64,000 bases of DNA from Hirsutella rhossiliensis (GCF_020360975.1 NW_025408672.1:992001-1056000); one strand, 5' to 3'; positions 46,501 through 59,762 are shown, numbered from the stretch's first letter. Numbers and translations: made by a program. The notes: generated by a model from the letters alone, not told the origin.

Positions 46501-48200
46501 ATAAGAAATAGTATAATAGTCTCTTAAGGAGGACCCCTTATTATAAAAGAAGATAGACGAGATTTATATTACTAAGAAATAGTAACTAATAACGCCGCTG
46601 CCTTTATTCGAGCTATAAATTTAAGGAAAAATCGTTAGTATAGTAAATCTAGCCTTTATCTTCCCTATAAATTAATAAGGCTAAGACCAACCGTTAGAGC
46701 CCTCCGATTATCCCCTACGAAAATTAGCTATCCTTAACTTTAGTACTTCCCTCGATATCTATAATATACTCTTACGATTCTAGTCCTTTAAGAAGGCACG
46801 GAGGGAATACCTTATTACTAGGGAATTAACCGTATAGATAGAGGGGTATAGAAGGGTAAATTTCACGATAGAATTACCTAATAGGTCTATATAAATTCTT
46901 TAACGAAAAAGGGTAGCTTTTTACCCTCGATTTTTAACGAGCTTAATTTCCTTCCGCTTTCTTTAAGAGGAAGGAATCTTCTAGGATACGACGTTTAAGC
47001 CTATAAGGCTAGTCTAAAAGAATTAAACGATTAAGCTTATTAAGGAGAAATTCGGTTAATTTATTCTCGAATTCCGACCTATCCTTAGGAAGGAACCTAT
47101 CGAGAAGTTAGCTTTCCTTACTAAGAGGGTAGGTTCTAAGGACCCTCTTATAGTAGCCTAAGGAGACGGCCTTCTTTAGTACGTATAACTTAGTTACCTA
47201 GGCCCCCTAGCTTTATATAAGCTAGGCTAATAATAGGGCGTATAAATAAGGGGCCTAAAGACTATTAAATGCGAATACTATAGCTAAGGAAAAACTAAGA
47301 AATAAGTTTCTAGACGAACCCCTTTACGGCCGGACTAGCTATTTAAGGAAATTTAGGTTAACTAAACCGACGTCTCTAAGGACTAGGAAAGCTTCGTTAG
47401 GGTAATGTTTTTTATAGACGCTTTTTTAAGGATAGTTTTCCCCTATTTCTTATAGACCTACCTAAGTAAGTATAACTAGTCTACCCTCTAAGACTTCGTT
47501 AAGTAGATAAAATCCTACTTTAGCTACGAGGTAAAGAAGATACGGTCTAATAAAGAGCTATTTATAAAGGATATCTTAAATTAGCTTTAAAAAAGGGGCA
47601 TTTTACCCCTCCTATTAGCACCGAATACCTAGGCTTAGAACGGAGGGGTAGAAAGATTAAGGGGTACTATAATAGAAAGGGCCTATACGATAAGACTTAC
47701 TATAAGGCTTCCCTATGACCTTTAAAGGGAAGTCTTTAAGACCGCCTATTACCTATAGAACCGGACCCCTAGAAGGACTACTTAAGAAATAGACTAGAAA
47801 TCTCCCCTTAAGCTCTTTATAAAGAAGAGGGCCTTATTAGCCTACCTTCGTGCCTATAGATATAAGGTATACGCTATAACTGCCGATATATAGCTAAAAA
47901 GGAAGAAGAAAAGAAAGCTTAATCCTAGAGCCTTTATTAGTTACCTCGTTAGTTATAGTTCTATAAATATCTTCTAGATCTAGATTCCTATTTTATAGAA
48001 GGTTATTTTAACTAGGGATATAATTTTCGATAAATCTAGCTTTTTTAATAGAAAGAGGGATTAATAGCCCCTCTTACTCTTATAACATTAGCTAATTTAG
48101 AAAATTTAAATCCCCCCTTCCTAATAGTCTTAAGAAGAGGTCCTAGATAAGGAAATAAAAGAAGAAACTAACGTCGAAGTAGTTAAGGATAATATCGACT
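46500..48200 (+). pseudogene. Protease/integrase region of Copia-A
   Basis: In the plus-strand frame a histidine/cysteine-rich segment and an integrase core are legible: TDVSKDQ.. then FIDAFLRIVF near 47395-47440, and NGGVERLRGTIIERAYTIR near 47640-47690. The last is the third catalytic block (the E of D,D35E) of Copia integrases, which read NG..ER. Protease should lie just upstream (about 46560-46800). Few RIP stops interrupt it. Confidence 0.78.
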
Positions 48201-48749
48201 TTAAAGAAAAGGAAGCTACTAGATTAGATAATCTAGATAAAGAAGGAGACTATAGGAAAGCGGTAGAGCTAGAATACGCCTACCTTCCTATGCCTCCTCT
48301 TATAAAATAAAAAGAAGATCTAGAAGCAGCTTTTTCTATTAGTCTTCCCGTCTTAACCCTTAAGGGGGTAGGAAAGGCACCTCTCTAAAAGGATTACCTA
48401 GCTGCCTTTTTATCCTTACTTCGAGAAGTAAAGGAAGGTATAGGGCCCGATATAAAAGAAGACTAACCTCTCCCTTATTTTAACCGTTTTTCCGACTTCT
48501 ATTTAACGCTTATAGAAGACGGTTCCTACGGAGTATTTATAGTAGGCCGGCTCTTTAAGCTATAGCTATTAGTAGGGAAGGTATATAAAAGAGACCTCCC
48601 GGACCTACTAGTAAACTAAAAGCAGCTAGAAAGATACCCCTTTAGAGACTAGTTTTTCTAGGCCTAGAAAGACTATCTAGCTTTATATAAAGAAATAGGG
48701 TCTTTCGAAGAGGTCCTTAAGGAGAAAGTAAGAGGAAAATAGGTCCTTA

Positions 48750-50260
48750 GCTATAAGTAGGTCTTTATCTATAAAACTAATAAATATAGCTTCCTTTAAA
48801 AGTATAAAGCCTAGCTAGTTATCTATAGGAATTAATAGGAAAAAGGGGATCTACCTACTAGGGCGACTACCTTAGTAGGGATGTCTTTTCGGACCCTTAT
48901 AGCTATAGTAGTAGAATTTAACCTTAAACTCGATTAGATAGATATAGTTAACGCCTTTATTAATAACTTACTTAAGGAAGAAGAAGTTATCTATATACGC
49001 TTTCTACTAAGCTTCTAATAGCTAGGAAAGGTTCTACGGCTTAGGAAAGCTTTATATAAACTATAAAGATTACCCTTTCTTTAGTAATAGCATTTAATAG
49101 GTTCCCTTAAAGCCCTAGGCTTTAAGAAAGTCCCTTAGGAACCGTGTATAATATAGAAGGGTAAAATTATAGTCTTCTTTTACGTCGATAATATTATCTA
49201 GGCCTACCTAAAAGAGGAAGAAGTAATAGCTAGGGAGGCTATAAAAGGCCTATAATAAAGGTATAAGATAACTAGGCTAGGGGAGCTAAAGTAGTTCCTA
49301 GGGATTTAAATCCTTTAGAATAGGTCCTAATAGACTATCTAGCTTACCTAAGACGCCTATATCGATAAGGTCGCTTATAGATTCCTCCTTAATTCCCTCG
49401 ATAAGAAGCTTCCCTCTACGCCTATATTAAATAAAGACCTTTTACCTAATCCATCCTTTTAAGTAAGGGAGTAAGAGAAACACTAATATTAATAGAAGGT
49501 AGGCTCCTTACTTTTTTTAACTATTTCTACTAGACTATATATCTCTTTTACGGTCTCTTAGCTAGCTAGGTATAACTAGAATCCTAGCCCTAGGTACTAA
49601 GAAGTAGTAAACCGAGCTATCCTTTATCTTTATTTAATAAGATTATATAGTCTACGCTTAGGAGGGTAAGGAAAGAAGAAATTAGCTATAGAAATCTTCC
49701 TTTATTCGAGCGATTCGTCCTTTACAGATAATTCCTTAGATAAAAAGAGCTTATAAAGGTATATTATATCCCTTTTTAAAGGAACTATTACTTAGAGAGC
49801 TTTAAAGTAAGCTACCGTTATAACTTCTAGTACGGAGGCAGAGCTACTAGCTCTTTTAAAAGCGTTAAAAGAAGCGATTTTCCTTAGCTAGCTACTAATA
49901 TCTCTACGACGATATATACCGTCCCCGTTAGCTATAGAATATAATAATATATAGACTATACGAATTCTTATAAAAAATAGTAAGCTATAGACCTAGCTAC
50001 GGTATATCGATATCTACTAGTATTAGTTACGCTAAGAGGTCTAAAGGGGACTTATTTCCGTCCGTTAGGTTCTAACGGTATCGATAAAAGTAAACGGTCT
50101 TATAAAGCCCTTACTAAAGTAGAAGCTAGCTATCCTTTTATAGTAAATTAGGCTAGAAGACGTCTATAAGAAGCTATCCTTAAAGGCCCGCCTTAAGAGT
50201 CTACGAGAGGAGCTAATAGCTTATATAAGAAGGTAACGTCTATAGCTAAAGAAGAAGAAA
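48750..50260 (+). pseudogene. Reverse transcriptase and RNase H of Copia-A
   Basis: RARLVVRGN-like blocks near 48800 start the reverse transcriptase. The active site at 49171-49198 reads VFFYVDNIIQAY for FYVDDII. RNase H near 49700-49890 shows SDSSFTDNSLDKKSL.. and ITSSTEAELLALLKA, the classic ADN..DRKSS and SSTEAELLAL blocks of fungal Copia elements. The frame is well preserved, with TAA/TAG replacing Gln and Trp. Confidence 0.88.
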
Positions 50261-50518
50261 GAGGTTTTCCCTTTAAAGGGCCCCCTATTTTAATTAGGTT
50301 TCTCTCTTTAAAGAAGGCCCCCTTTCTTATAGGACTTTCCCCTCTTTAGGCCCCTATTCCTTAAGTAGGTCTAAAAGAGCCTAGGGACCTAAGAGGGCCC
50401 TTACTTTCCTTAAGTAAAGAGATAAGTATAGAGCTAAGAACCTCCTCTATACGCTTACTAGCCTAAAGCCGTATTAGCTATACCCTTACTATAAGGGTAG
50501 GCTATAGCTAAGGGGGTA

Positions 50519-50994
50519 TATCGCGAAGCGTAGCTTAATTTTATAGTTCTTAGAGATATCCCTTAGTAAGAAGGACTAAGGAAGCTAAAAAAACAGGGTT
50601 TAAAGAAGGAGCTAAAAGGAGGTATAAAGAGGAGGGTAGGGGTAAGAGGGGAAGTAGAAGTAGCGATAGCTTCCTATAAAGGTAGCGAGAGATAAGATAG
50701 ATATACCGGTAATAGCTAGAAAGGAGGGGAAAAACTAATAAAAAGCTTAGTAGTTAAAAGGATATTAGTAGCTTCTTTAAGTAGGATCTTCTTTATTAAT
50801 TAAGATACTAGATAGGTATAAAGAGGGGCGTTAGATAGAGGAAAGGATAAGAATTAAGGCAAAAAAAAATTAATCCCTTACTATAATTACTACCCCTATA
50901 AGAATTAAATATCTCTGCCCTACCTATCTAACCCCTTACTTTTAATTTTACCTTTATATATTTTTATATACTTCTTATATCTATCTTTACGAGA
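50519..50994 (+). repeat. 3' LTR of Copia-A (or shared with Copia-B)
   Basis: About 476 bp. It ends in CGAGA followed at once by Gypsy-2 internal sequence. The bases CGAGAG match those after the 5' LTR, so this LTR may also have been the 5' LTR of a second Copia in tandem. Confidence 0.75.
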
Positions 50995-51189
50995 GTAACT
51001 ATTATAGTATTACCTATATATCGGCCGCGTAACTATAATATAAAGAGCGTGCGTATATACCTCTTACTTCTTTTATTTTATTTTCTTCTTTAACTCTTTT
51101 ACTTACGATTACTATAAAGTTTTATACTTTTTTTTATTAATCCCTTATACTTTTTTATATTACTTTTTATCAACGATTTATTAATAATA

Positions 51190-52771
51190 ATACCTTTTAC
51201 GCTAAAGAAGATAAAGAACTATAACGCTAATTTCCTACGCTATATATAGGAGTAGGTAGTAGCGGGTTCGCCCTTAAAGTATAAGCGATTAGCCTAAAAG
51301 TCTCGTAGCGACGCTAGTTTCCCTTTAGTAAAGAAAGCTAAGAAAGGTATAAAGGAATCCTAGTCTTAGGAGACTCTTAGTCTAGGACCTAATATTAGCG
51401 AGGGTCGTGCCCTTATTACCCCGCTAAATAACCTAACTTTCACTACTAATAAGCCTACCTCTATAGGCTAGGAAACTTATAAGTCTATTACCCTTATTAG
51501 TAATACTAATACTAGTAAGGAGACCGTACTTAAGCGCTCTTAAGTAAGTGCCGATAACCTAGCTACTTTATCTTAATAAAGCGGCTTTAGCTAATAAGAG
51601 ATTATTACTTAGGCCGCTCTTTAAAATAAGTAGGCTAATATTAATAATAAGGACTAGCTAAATAAGGGCTAAAACGATCTTAATACCTAGCTAAATAAAG
51701 GGTAAGATAATAATAGTAATAATAATAATAGTAATAATAAAGACGGCCGCGATTTAACTCCTCCTACTAATAAACCTAAGAATAGCGGCGCTTAAGATAA
51801 GGGTACCTAGGTAGCGGTATAAGGCGGTCGCGCTCTTATAAAGAAGCGTACTTAGTCTAAGGCTAAAGCCCGCCCGGTTAAAGCTTAAGGGGTTATCCCT
51901 TATAAGCTCTAGTATATATATTATTTTAAGATAGTTATTAAGGAGTATAGTATAACTAAGCCTAAGCTTATTAAGGTGCTCTTAATTAGCTATATTTTCT
52001 TAGGGGTTTCCTTAACGCGCTATAAGTAGTACTATAAGCGTATTACGACCTATAACTAAGTAAGTTTCCCTTTAACTTTAAATATTATAATTAATAAGCT
52101 AATCTTTCTTAAGGCCGCTACTCTTATATTTAGTAACTAAGCTAATATAGTCGCTATCGTTAAGTACCTATACGAGCTTAATAAGCTAAAGACCGGCGAT
52201 ATAGATACTAAGGATAATAGCTTAGATATAAGTATACTTATTTTCGAGGAGGGTAATCGGCGCCGTCTTACTATTATAGTATAGTATTTAGCTAAGGCTT
52301 TTAATGCTACTAAGACGGCCTATTATAAGTCCTTTAAGACTATAGGTATATAAAAGTCTATAGTTATAAGTTTTATTTAACCCTTTTATTAGCGACCGCC
52401 TAATAATATACTAGGTTAAGCGTACTAACTACTATATACTAATTAATAAGCGCCGCGAGCTTATTATTTACTTTAACCCCTCGCCCTTATTCGATATTAC
52501 CTATATAAGCTTAGAGTACTAAGCCTAAGAATCCCGGTTAAAACTCCGCCTTATCGACGGCGATATAGGCTATACTTCTTAATAATATACCTTACTATTT
52601 ACTAAGGCCGAGGTAAGTACTATACTAATAAAGATAGGTCTTAATATAAAGGATAAGGAAGAAGTAAAGGATAAAGTAGTTCTATTATTTTTAGAGGTAT
52701 TTAGTATAGCGGAGGGGGTGCCTTAGTTAGTTCCTACTATACTAATAAAGAAAAAGAGTAGTTAGAAGTAA
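51190..52771 (+). pseudogene. Antisense gene in Gypsy-2, homologue of 23569-25138
   Basis: Exons are 51190-52365 (392 codons, 12 bases longer in the Asn-rich segment) and 52415-52771 (119 codons), around a 49-nt segment at the same place as in Gypsy-1. Both exons keep phase from ATA start to TAA stop. The intron donor reads ATAAGT instead of GTAAGT, a G to A change that would abolish splicing. The basic clusters and the C-terminal domain match the Gypsy-1 copy, with more RIP changes. The protein family is unrecognised. Confidence 0.72.
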
Positions 52772-52999
52772 TAGATAGGTTTTATCTTTCTTTTATATAA
52801 TTATAACTATCTTTCTCTCCTTTATTATTAAGGTCTCGATAAAGTTATAGTTTAGTTTTATTTCCTTAATAATATTTAATAGGTAGTATAAATAGTTTTC
52901 CCTTATTCTTTTATTTTACTATTTTATATATAGTTTTAAGACGTTTAAGCGTCCTAATATATTAATAAGTTAGTAGCGATTTAGTAGGGATTTATTACC

Positions 53000-55900
53000 G
53001 ATTTAATAGTATATCCCTACGCTAGTAGGTTTCCTTACCTTACTTAGTCTTATACCTCTTTTTCCCGGTTAAGCTAGTAGTATATTCTTTAATAAGGTCT
53101 TAGCTATTCGCTATATCTTTAGTATCGACCTATTAGTTATACTTAGCTAGCTATCCCTTTTATTTAATAAGGAAAAGGGTATTACTTTTAAATCTTTTTT
53201 AGTCTTTAATCTCTTAGACTTCCTATTTACCTTTATTATCCTTTAAGTTTAGTATTAATAGGGTTTTACTATCTTTATAAGTGCCTTTACGCTCTTTTTA
53301 TAGCTTTAAGAGACTAATAAAAAAAACGTTATAAAAGCGTAAGTACTTCTTAAGGAGTATAAAATAATATACTTACTTTCTAATAGCTTATAGGACCTAA
53401 ACAGTCTAATATACTTAGGTAAGAGTTTTCTTTTTTCGTCCTTAAAGTATAAGTTCTTTATTAATAATACTATAAGGTCTCTTACTTTTAGTATAAGCAG
53501 TTAGTGCCTTAAATCGTAGTATTTCGCTTACGATTTAATAGCTTTTCCCTAGTATTCCTTAAGCCTTTTTTATAGCTCTTATAGCCTAGTAACTCTTACT
53601 CTTACTTTAGGTACCCCCCTTTAAATAATATCGTCCTTAATATTAATATTAAAGTTTAGTTAGTAACTTATTAACGCTTTATTAAGTAATAACTTAGTTA
53701 TTACGTTCTTTATATTATTATATATAAATTAAGTAATATATAAGAGTAACGCTTAGTTAGTTTATTTTAAGTTAGTAAAGTATCTTAAGTAGTACTATAT
53801 AGCTTAGTTTATTCGTTCTATTTACTTATTAGTTTATAAGTAAAATACTATTAATAGCTTATATTTTACTTATAAGATAAAATAGAGATCTAACTAGAAC
53901 TTACTTATAAATAGGGACCCTTTATCTAAGATAATACCTTTTAAAGGTCTATATACTAATTTAACTTAGTAATAGAATAATTCTACTAGCTTTAAAGCTA
54001 TTATTATTTTTAAGATAGGAAAGAAAAGGTAATACTTAGTATATTAGTCTACGATTACTAAGATCGTATTAACGTCTTATTTATTATACTATACTTTAAG
54101 TAGACCTATAGTAAAGTCTATTAATAATTCTTCTTATAGTTATATAGGATATAGTAACGATTATATAGTATTATAAGGGCGATGCCGCTTAAATACTATA
54201 CCTTAATATACTAAGTATAACTAGATATATTTATTTATATCTTTTATTATTTTATCTTAGTAAAAGTTCCTTATTAATAGTTCGCTAGTATAATAAGAGC
54301 TAAAGTATCTTACTAACGGATCGTTATAAAATAACTATATTAGCTCTTATTATAAAGCTACCTTTAAAGGTACTATAATATAACCCTTTTATAATAGTAG
54401 TTTATCTAAGTATATTAACTAAAAACCCTTCTCTTTTAAGAAGTCTTTAGTCTCTTTTAGCTTACTAATTACTACGTTAACTAACTAAATACGTTTTAGT
54501 AACTTTAATAGTAGTTCTAGAACTTTTACTATATAAACCTTTATATAGTTAGCCGCTTCTTTAGCGGTCTTCCTTAAAAGTAACTATTTATAACTAGCTC
54601 TCTCTTTAGCTTAATCGGCTAATCGTTTAAGTCTCGCGCTTAAATTATTATAGTTTCGCTATTAATAAGCTTATATATTTTCCTTATATAAAAGCACTTT
54701 ACTACGCTTATATTAACTTAAGGTTAAGTATCTCTTTACCTATAAAAACGCCTTATTATCCTTTTATATAAATATACTATTAATCGTAGCTAGCTTTACT
54801 TATAGCTCTAGTAATAGTTTTATAGATAGGGGCTTCTTACCTTTATATCTAAGCATTCTTAATAGCGCGTTTACTAGGTTTAATTTACTTATATAATACT
54901 TAATCGTAAAGTTAAATAGTATTAAATATATATACTATCTTACTTACCTCTTATTTAAGGAGGTCTAGTATATATATATCTATAGGTTATAGTAGTTTAA
55001 TAATACCTTTACTTTATACGCTACCCCTTTAACGTAATATCGCTAGTATTTAAATAACTTAACGATAGCGAATAGTTCTTAGTCTAGAATACTATAACTA
55101 AGTTCGGCTTTAGTAAACTTCCTTAACTAAAATATAATTAAATAGTAACGACCTTTATTATTAAGTTAAAAGATAATCCTTACTATCGCGAATTATAATA
55201 TATCTATTTCGATATAAATATATCTTTTCGGATTATAATATTAAAAGAGTAGGGCTCCTTAAAAGGTATCCTTAAGAGCTTAAAACGCTACCCTTTTAGT
55301 AAGGTTTAGCTTTATACTTCTTAGCTTCTTCCTATTCTTACTCCCCTTTAATAATATAGTTAAGGGCGCTATAACTCTTAAGTACCTATATATAAATCGT
55401 TAGTAAAAATTATAGAACCTAAGGAAAACCTAAATATTATAGTAGGTTATAGGTTTAAGTTATTAGGCTATTACCTTTACCTATCGAGGGTTTATTAATA
55501 CCTTATTAATAAATAAAATAAACCTAAGGAACTTAACTAACTATTAATAAAAGATATACTTCGATAGTTTTATATAGAGCTCTATAGCCCTTAGCCTTTC
55601 TATTACTTATTCTAAGTATTTAGTATATTCTTCTTTTATCTTAAAGTATATAAGGATATTATTAAGGTAGACTATATAGATTATATTTATAAGCCCCTTA
55701 AGCGCTTAATAAATATAGCTTTAAAACGTAGCTAGTACGTTAGTAAGTCTAAAGGGTATTACTAGGTATTTAAAAATATTTATAATGCGTTTAGAAAGCG
55801 GTCTTTTATTTATCTCCTTTTTAAATTTAAATATATTAATACGTATGCTATATATTAATCTTAGAAAAATACTTAGCTCCTTAATAGTAGTTAATAATCT

Positions 55901-58114
55901 TTAAAATAAAAGGTAAAAGGTACTAATTCTTTTATATAACCCGGTTAAGTCCTTAGTAGTCTATATATAGCTATAAAGTACTACCCTTCTTTAAAATAAA
56001 AAGGATAGGCGCCTTAGCTAGGCTCTTTAACTCTTAGATTATTTTCCTTTTTATCGCGTCTTAGATCTAGTCGCGTAATACTTAGAGTTCCCTTTACGAT
56101 AAAGGGTAAATCGGTCTATAAAAGGGTTCTATATTAAGAATTAAATTAATTAAGTATTCCGTTCCCTTTCTAGCTAATAGTAAGTCGGATTTATTAGCTA
56201 AGAAAGTATCTTTAAACTAGTAAAAGGTTAGTAGGATTTTAGCTTATTCTTCCTATAAAATCCCTTTATCTTTATCTTTATCTAGTAGTAGAATTAGCTT
56301 AGGATTAAGCGCTATTATATATACCCTTACCTTATTCCTATATTCTTAAAGGAATCTATAGGGATTTTATAAGGTTTTACTACCTAGTTAATATTTAAAC
56401 TACTATTATTATTTCTATAGGATAATATAGATATATTTATCCTTTAAGGTAGTAATTAATAAAAGGATTAATACTTAATCGTTTAGTATTAACTTATTAG
56501 TACTAATATAGAAATAAGTAATTATCTTTTTAGTGCCTCTTATATCTATTATTTAAAGTAGTACTAACTATACTTTATATTCCTTTACCTTCTTATTACT
56601 TAGCCTTAATAACTTAGGGTATAATAGCGCTACTTATAATAATCCCTACTATTAAGTAAAGTATATATCTATAAGGTTAATAGTACTATAAGTATTTAAG
56701 TATATAGGGACTTTAGTAGGGTTTCGCTTTAATATCGTTATAAGAGTTTTAAGTTACTATCTTATAAGTATTAAGTTTATTAAGGGAGAGGCGTTTACCT
56801 TAATATCTTACCTTTTCCTTAATTTATAGTATTAAGTCTAAAAGTCTTTACTAAGGTTTCTACCTTTAAAGAATTAATATATTCTATAGATAGGTATCCT
56901 AGCTTATTATATTAAAAATATATAATTCCTAATTAAGTAAAAGATCCTCTTCCTTAATAATATCCTTTAGTTTAGCCCTTAATAGGTATATTACTAGCTT
57001 ACTTATTATTAGTCGAATTAATAGTATTTTCTTAATAATTTAGCTTAGCTTATCGGCCTCTTTAATTCCTTTCCCTATATATACTACCTTAGGGTATAAT
57101 AGTATTTCTATTCTTAGTTCCTTTTAAGGTAGAAGTAGTATTAGTATATCGCCTCTTATTAGTAGTAGTATCCTAATATCGTTAGGCGACTTATATAAGC
57201 TCTTTTTATTAATAGGTATAAATAAGTATTAAATAAAGGTTAATTTAGTCTTAAAGTTATAGCTCTAGCTTAGCAAAAAATATAAAAGTATACGCCTTTT
57301 CTAATAAGCGTTTAAAATACCTCTTAAAGGAGTTAAGGTATAAGCTAAACTTTAAAGGGGACTAGCTTTCTTATTAGCGAGCCTCCTTTAATTACGTCGC
57401 TAATAGTATCTCCTTATTAGCGGTATCCTTAATTAAGATAAGTATCTATTCCTTAAAGTATACTTAATCTATATTATATTTAGTTTAGTCGATTAGCGTT
57501 TATTCTTTAAGGTATTAGCGCTATCTCGCTTTATAGTTACTATATATATAATCTACTATATAGAGGATTTTCGTTTTATCGCGACGAAAATATCTAAGCG
57601 TTACCTTAAAAGCGTCCTTTAAATTATAAGTTTAGTTTAAACGTTTCTATACGTTAGTAGGTTAAGATAATTAAGTAATGTTTTTAATCTTAACCTCGCT
57701 ACCGCTACTATCGTTTAATTTAAGGGAGTAGGACTATTAACGCTTTCCTAAACGGATAGCGATAATACTAGCGCGTTTAGTAATTTCCTCCTTTAATTAT
57801 ATAACGCGATCTTATAAGCGTTTCGTCTTCTTTAGCTCCTTAACGCGCGCTTATAAAGCTATAAACTTTTCCTTATAAGACGGTTATCTTATACCTATAA
57901 GTAGTAATATCTTCGATATAGTTATAACGCTATCTATAATAAGGGTTTATTTTAAGGATATATCTTCTTATTCTTTATCTCTTAAGTAGATACTTAATAT
58001 ATATAATAAAGAGGCCTTAACTAGTTAACTACTACGTCGCGCTATAAGAGCGTTATATAGTCTTCTTTAAGTAGCTTTCTTTATTAAGTAACTAAAAAAG
58101 GAAGCTTTAGAAAT
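53000..58114 (-). pseudogene. gag-pol of Gypsy-2
   Basis: Minus-strand sequence matches Gypsy-1 throughout, including the reverse transcriptase block at about 55650-55680 with both Asp turned to Asn (YLNN). Domain limits are as uncertain as in Gypsy-1. Heavily stopped. Confidence 0.75.
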
Positions 58115-58371
58115 TATAAGGGAATATATATTATAGTATAATTAGTTAGGTAGTAGAGATAGCTAGAGGTACTACGCTATATATATTATATTCTCCTTAT
58201 TATAAGATTAAAGCTTATAAGAAAAGGGATTCCTCCTCTTTAGTTAAAGTAGTAAGTAGTCTATAACTTATAAGCGGGGTAGGTATAATTCCCTATTAAT
58301 ACCCTACTAATATATTAGTACTATATACCTAAGTGCTTTATTAGCCTATACCTCTTAGTAGCGCTTTTATA
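58115..58371 (-). repeat. 5' LTR of Gypsy-2
   Basis: 257 bp, matching 22931-23187 and 30483-30738. Its partner LTR is missing. Confidence 0.9.
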
Positions 58372-59761
58372 GACCCTCTTAAGCCCCTTTTTTATCCTAG
58401 GGTAATAGAATTTATAGAGTAAGCTTCTCTCTTCTTTAAGCTAACCTTTATATAGTAAAGAGTATTTTCTACTACCTTAGGTAACTATAAGAGTTACCGT
58501 AAGGAATACCTTTATAAGATAAAGCTATTAACTACTATATATATAACTATAATAGAATCTATTAGTATTATAAAGCTAATCTCTTTTTAGGAAAAAGAGA
58601 CTCTTAAGTAATAGCTTTTAAAGCTTAAGACCTTAATAGCTCCCTTAAAGGGCTATATAACTAAATATATTAAAAAGACCTATATAGTATATCTTAAAGC
58701 CTTTTTTACTAGGAACCTTCTAGCTTCTTTATAGCTAGCTAAGTAAGAAGAAATCTTTAAGGAAGCTAACTAATACTTCTTAATAAAAGCTCTTTTTAGT
58801 TAGTAGCTATAGGATATATCTTTATTAATAAACCCTATTAGTAATAATTACTTAACTATCTTTTAAGAAGCTAGCTAGGAACTAAATAAAGAAGCTATTA
58901 AAGTATAATAATAAGTAGTCTTATTTCTTTATAGCTAGTACTTAACTTAAACGGATCGACCTACTACCCTTATAGCTATTATAGCCCCTCTTACTATAGC
59001 CCCCGCTACTACTACTACTATAGTTATCTCTTTAGCTCCTTTATTATAAGATAGAAATTACGTAATATATTATATAATATATTACGTAATATCTTTTCCT
59101 TATATAAATCGTCTAGCTAAGAGAAAGAGAGATTCTCTTATTTTCTCCCTCTTTATCTAACTATAGTCGCTCTTTAGCTACGTTTTCCTTATATCTTATA
59201 CCGTCTCCCTTTATATCTCTCTTTCTTTTACCTTAAGCCCCCTACCTTAGCCGACCTATTCCGCCCTACCTAGCTATTATATAATATCCTCCTCCCTTAA
59301 GAGCTTTAACGCTATCTTTAATAGCTGCCTTAGTCCTAGTCCCGGCTCTACCTACTACTCTAGGCCTAGCCCTATTAATCCGTCTAGCCTAACTAGTCCC
59401 TTAATAGACCTTTTAGTTTATTAGTCGAAAAATAAAGGAACTAGTTAAAATCGAATATTTTTATTAAAATTAGTAATAAGGTATAAAAAGAAGGGTTTTT
59501 AAGTAGACCTTTTAAATAAAGATAAGGACTCCTTAAAGGGATAATAAATAAGAAGGAATCGACCTACCTACTAAGTATATAAAAGGCCTTATCGGCTAGA
59601 AGACTATTAGTAAGTCTTTAAAAAATAGAAAACTTTTAAAATTAAGCTTCTTAAGGGACTAAAAGATATTATTAGTAAGTCTCTTAAGGAGGACCCCTTA
59701 TTATAAAAGAAGATAGATAAGATTTAGGTTACTAAGAAATAGTAACTAACGCTACTACCTT
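58372..59761 (+). mobile_element. Copia-B: gag-region fragment of a second Copia copy
   Basis: It matches Copia-A from about 45446 to 46600 in the same orientation. Similarity starts abruptly at GACCCTCTTAAG after the Gypsy-2 LTR and ends near 59761, where Copia-A goes on but this copy passes into LINE-3. It carries an extra 241-bp insertion at 59044-59284. It may be the residue of a Copia whose 5' LTR is the one at 50519. Confidence 0.82.
59044..59284. mobile_element. Candidate MITE with a perfect 34-bp palindrome
   Basis: This 241-bp segment is absent from the same place in Copia-A. Its ends are TTATAAGATAG and CTATTATATAA, inverted repeats matching at 9 of 11 positions, and it is flanked by TA on both sides (59042-59043 and 59285-59286), as in Tc1/mariner-type insertions. 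Near its left end a perfect palindrome (59057-59090, ATTACGTAAT at each end) could form a long cruciform. No coding sequence is seen. The Copia-B flanks differ slightly from Copia-A, so the exact borders are not certain. Confidence 0.5.
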
Positions 59762-59762
59762 A

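Larger units (their letters stand above)
44696..50994 (+). mobile_element. Copia-A: near full-length Ty1/Copia element
   Basis: LTRs at about 44696-45173 and 50519-50994 (each about 477 bp) begin TATTATAAAGC/TATCGCGAAGC (for TGTCGCGAAGC). A primer-binding site GTTATAAGCC follows at 45174, fitting the initiator-Met half-tRNA type. AGGGGGTA precedes the 3' LTR. The plus strand carries gag, integrase, reverse transcriptase (YVDN for YVDD at about 49180) and RNase H in Copia order (integrase before reverse transcriptase), with relatively few stops. The left flank is AATAT within LINE-3 ORF1. The right flank is lost at the junction with Gypsy-2. Confidence 0.9.
50996..58371 (-). mobile_element. 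Gypsy-2: second copy of the Gypsy-1 family, 3' LTR deleted
   Basis: It matches Gypsy-1 from about 23364 to its right LTR: the antisense gene at 51190-52771, the reverse transcriptase VYLNNILIY block at about 55650-55680 on the minus strand, and the 5' LTR at 58115-58371. The 3' LTR and about 175 bp next to it are missing at the 50995 junction. Right of the 5' LTR the sequence is Copia gag (GACCCTCTTAAG), so this copy had inserted in a Copia element. Confidence 0.88.
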
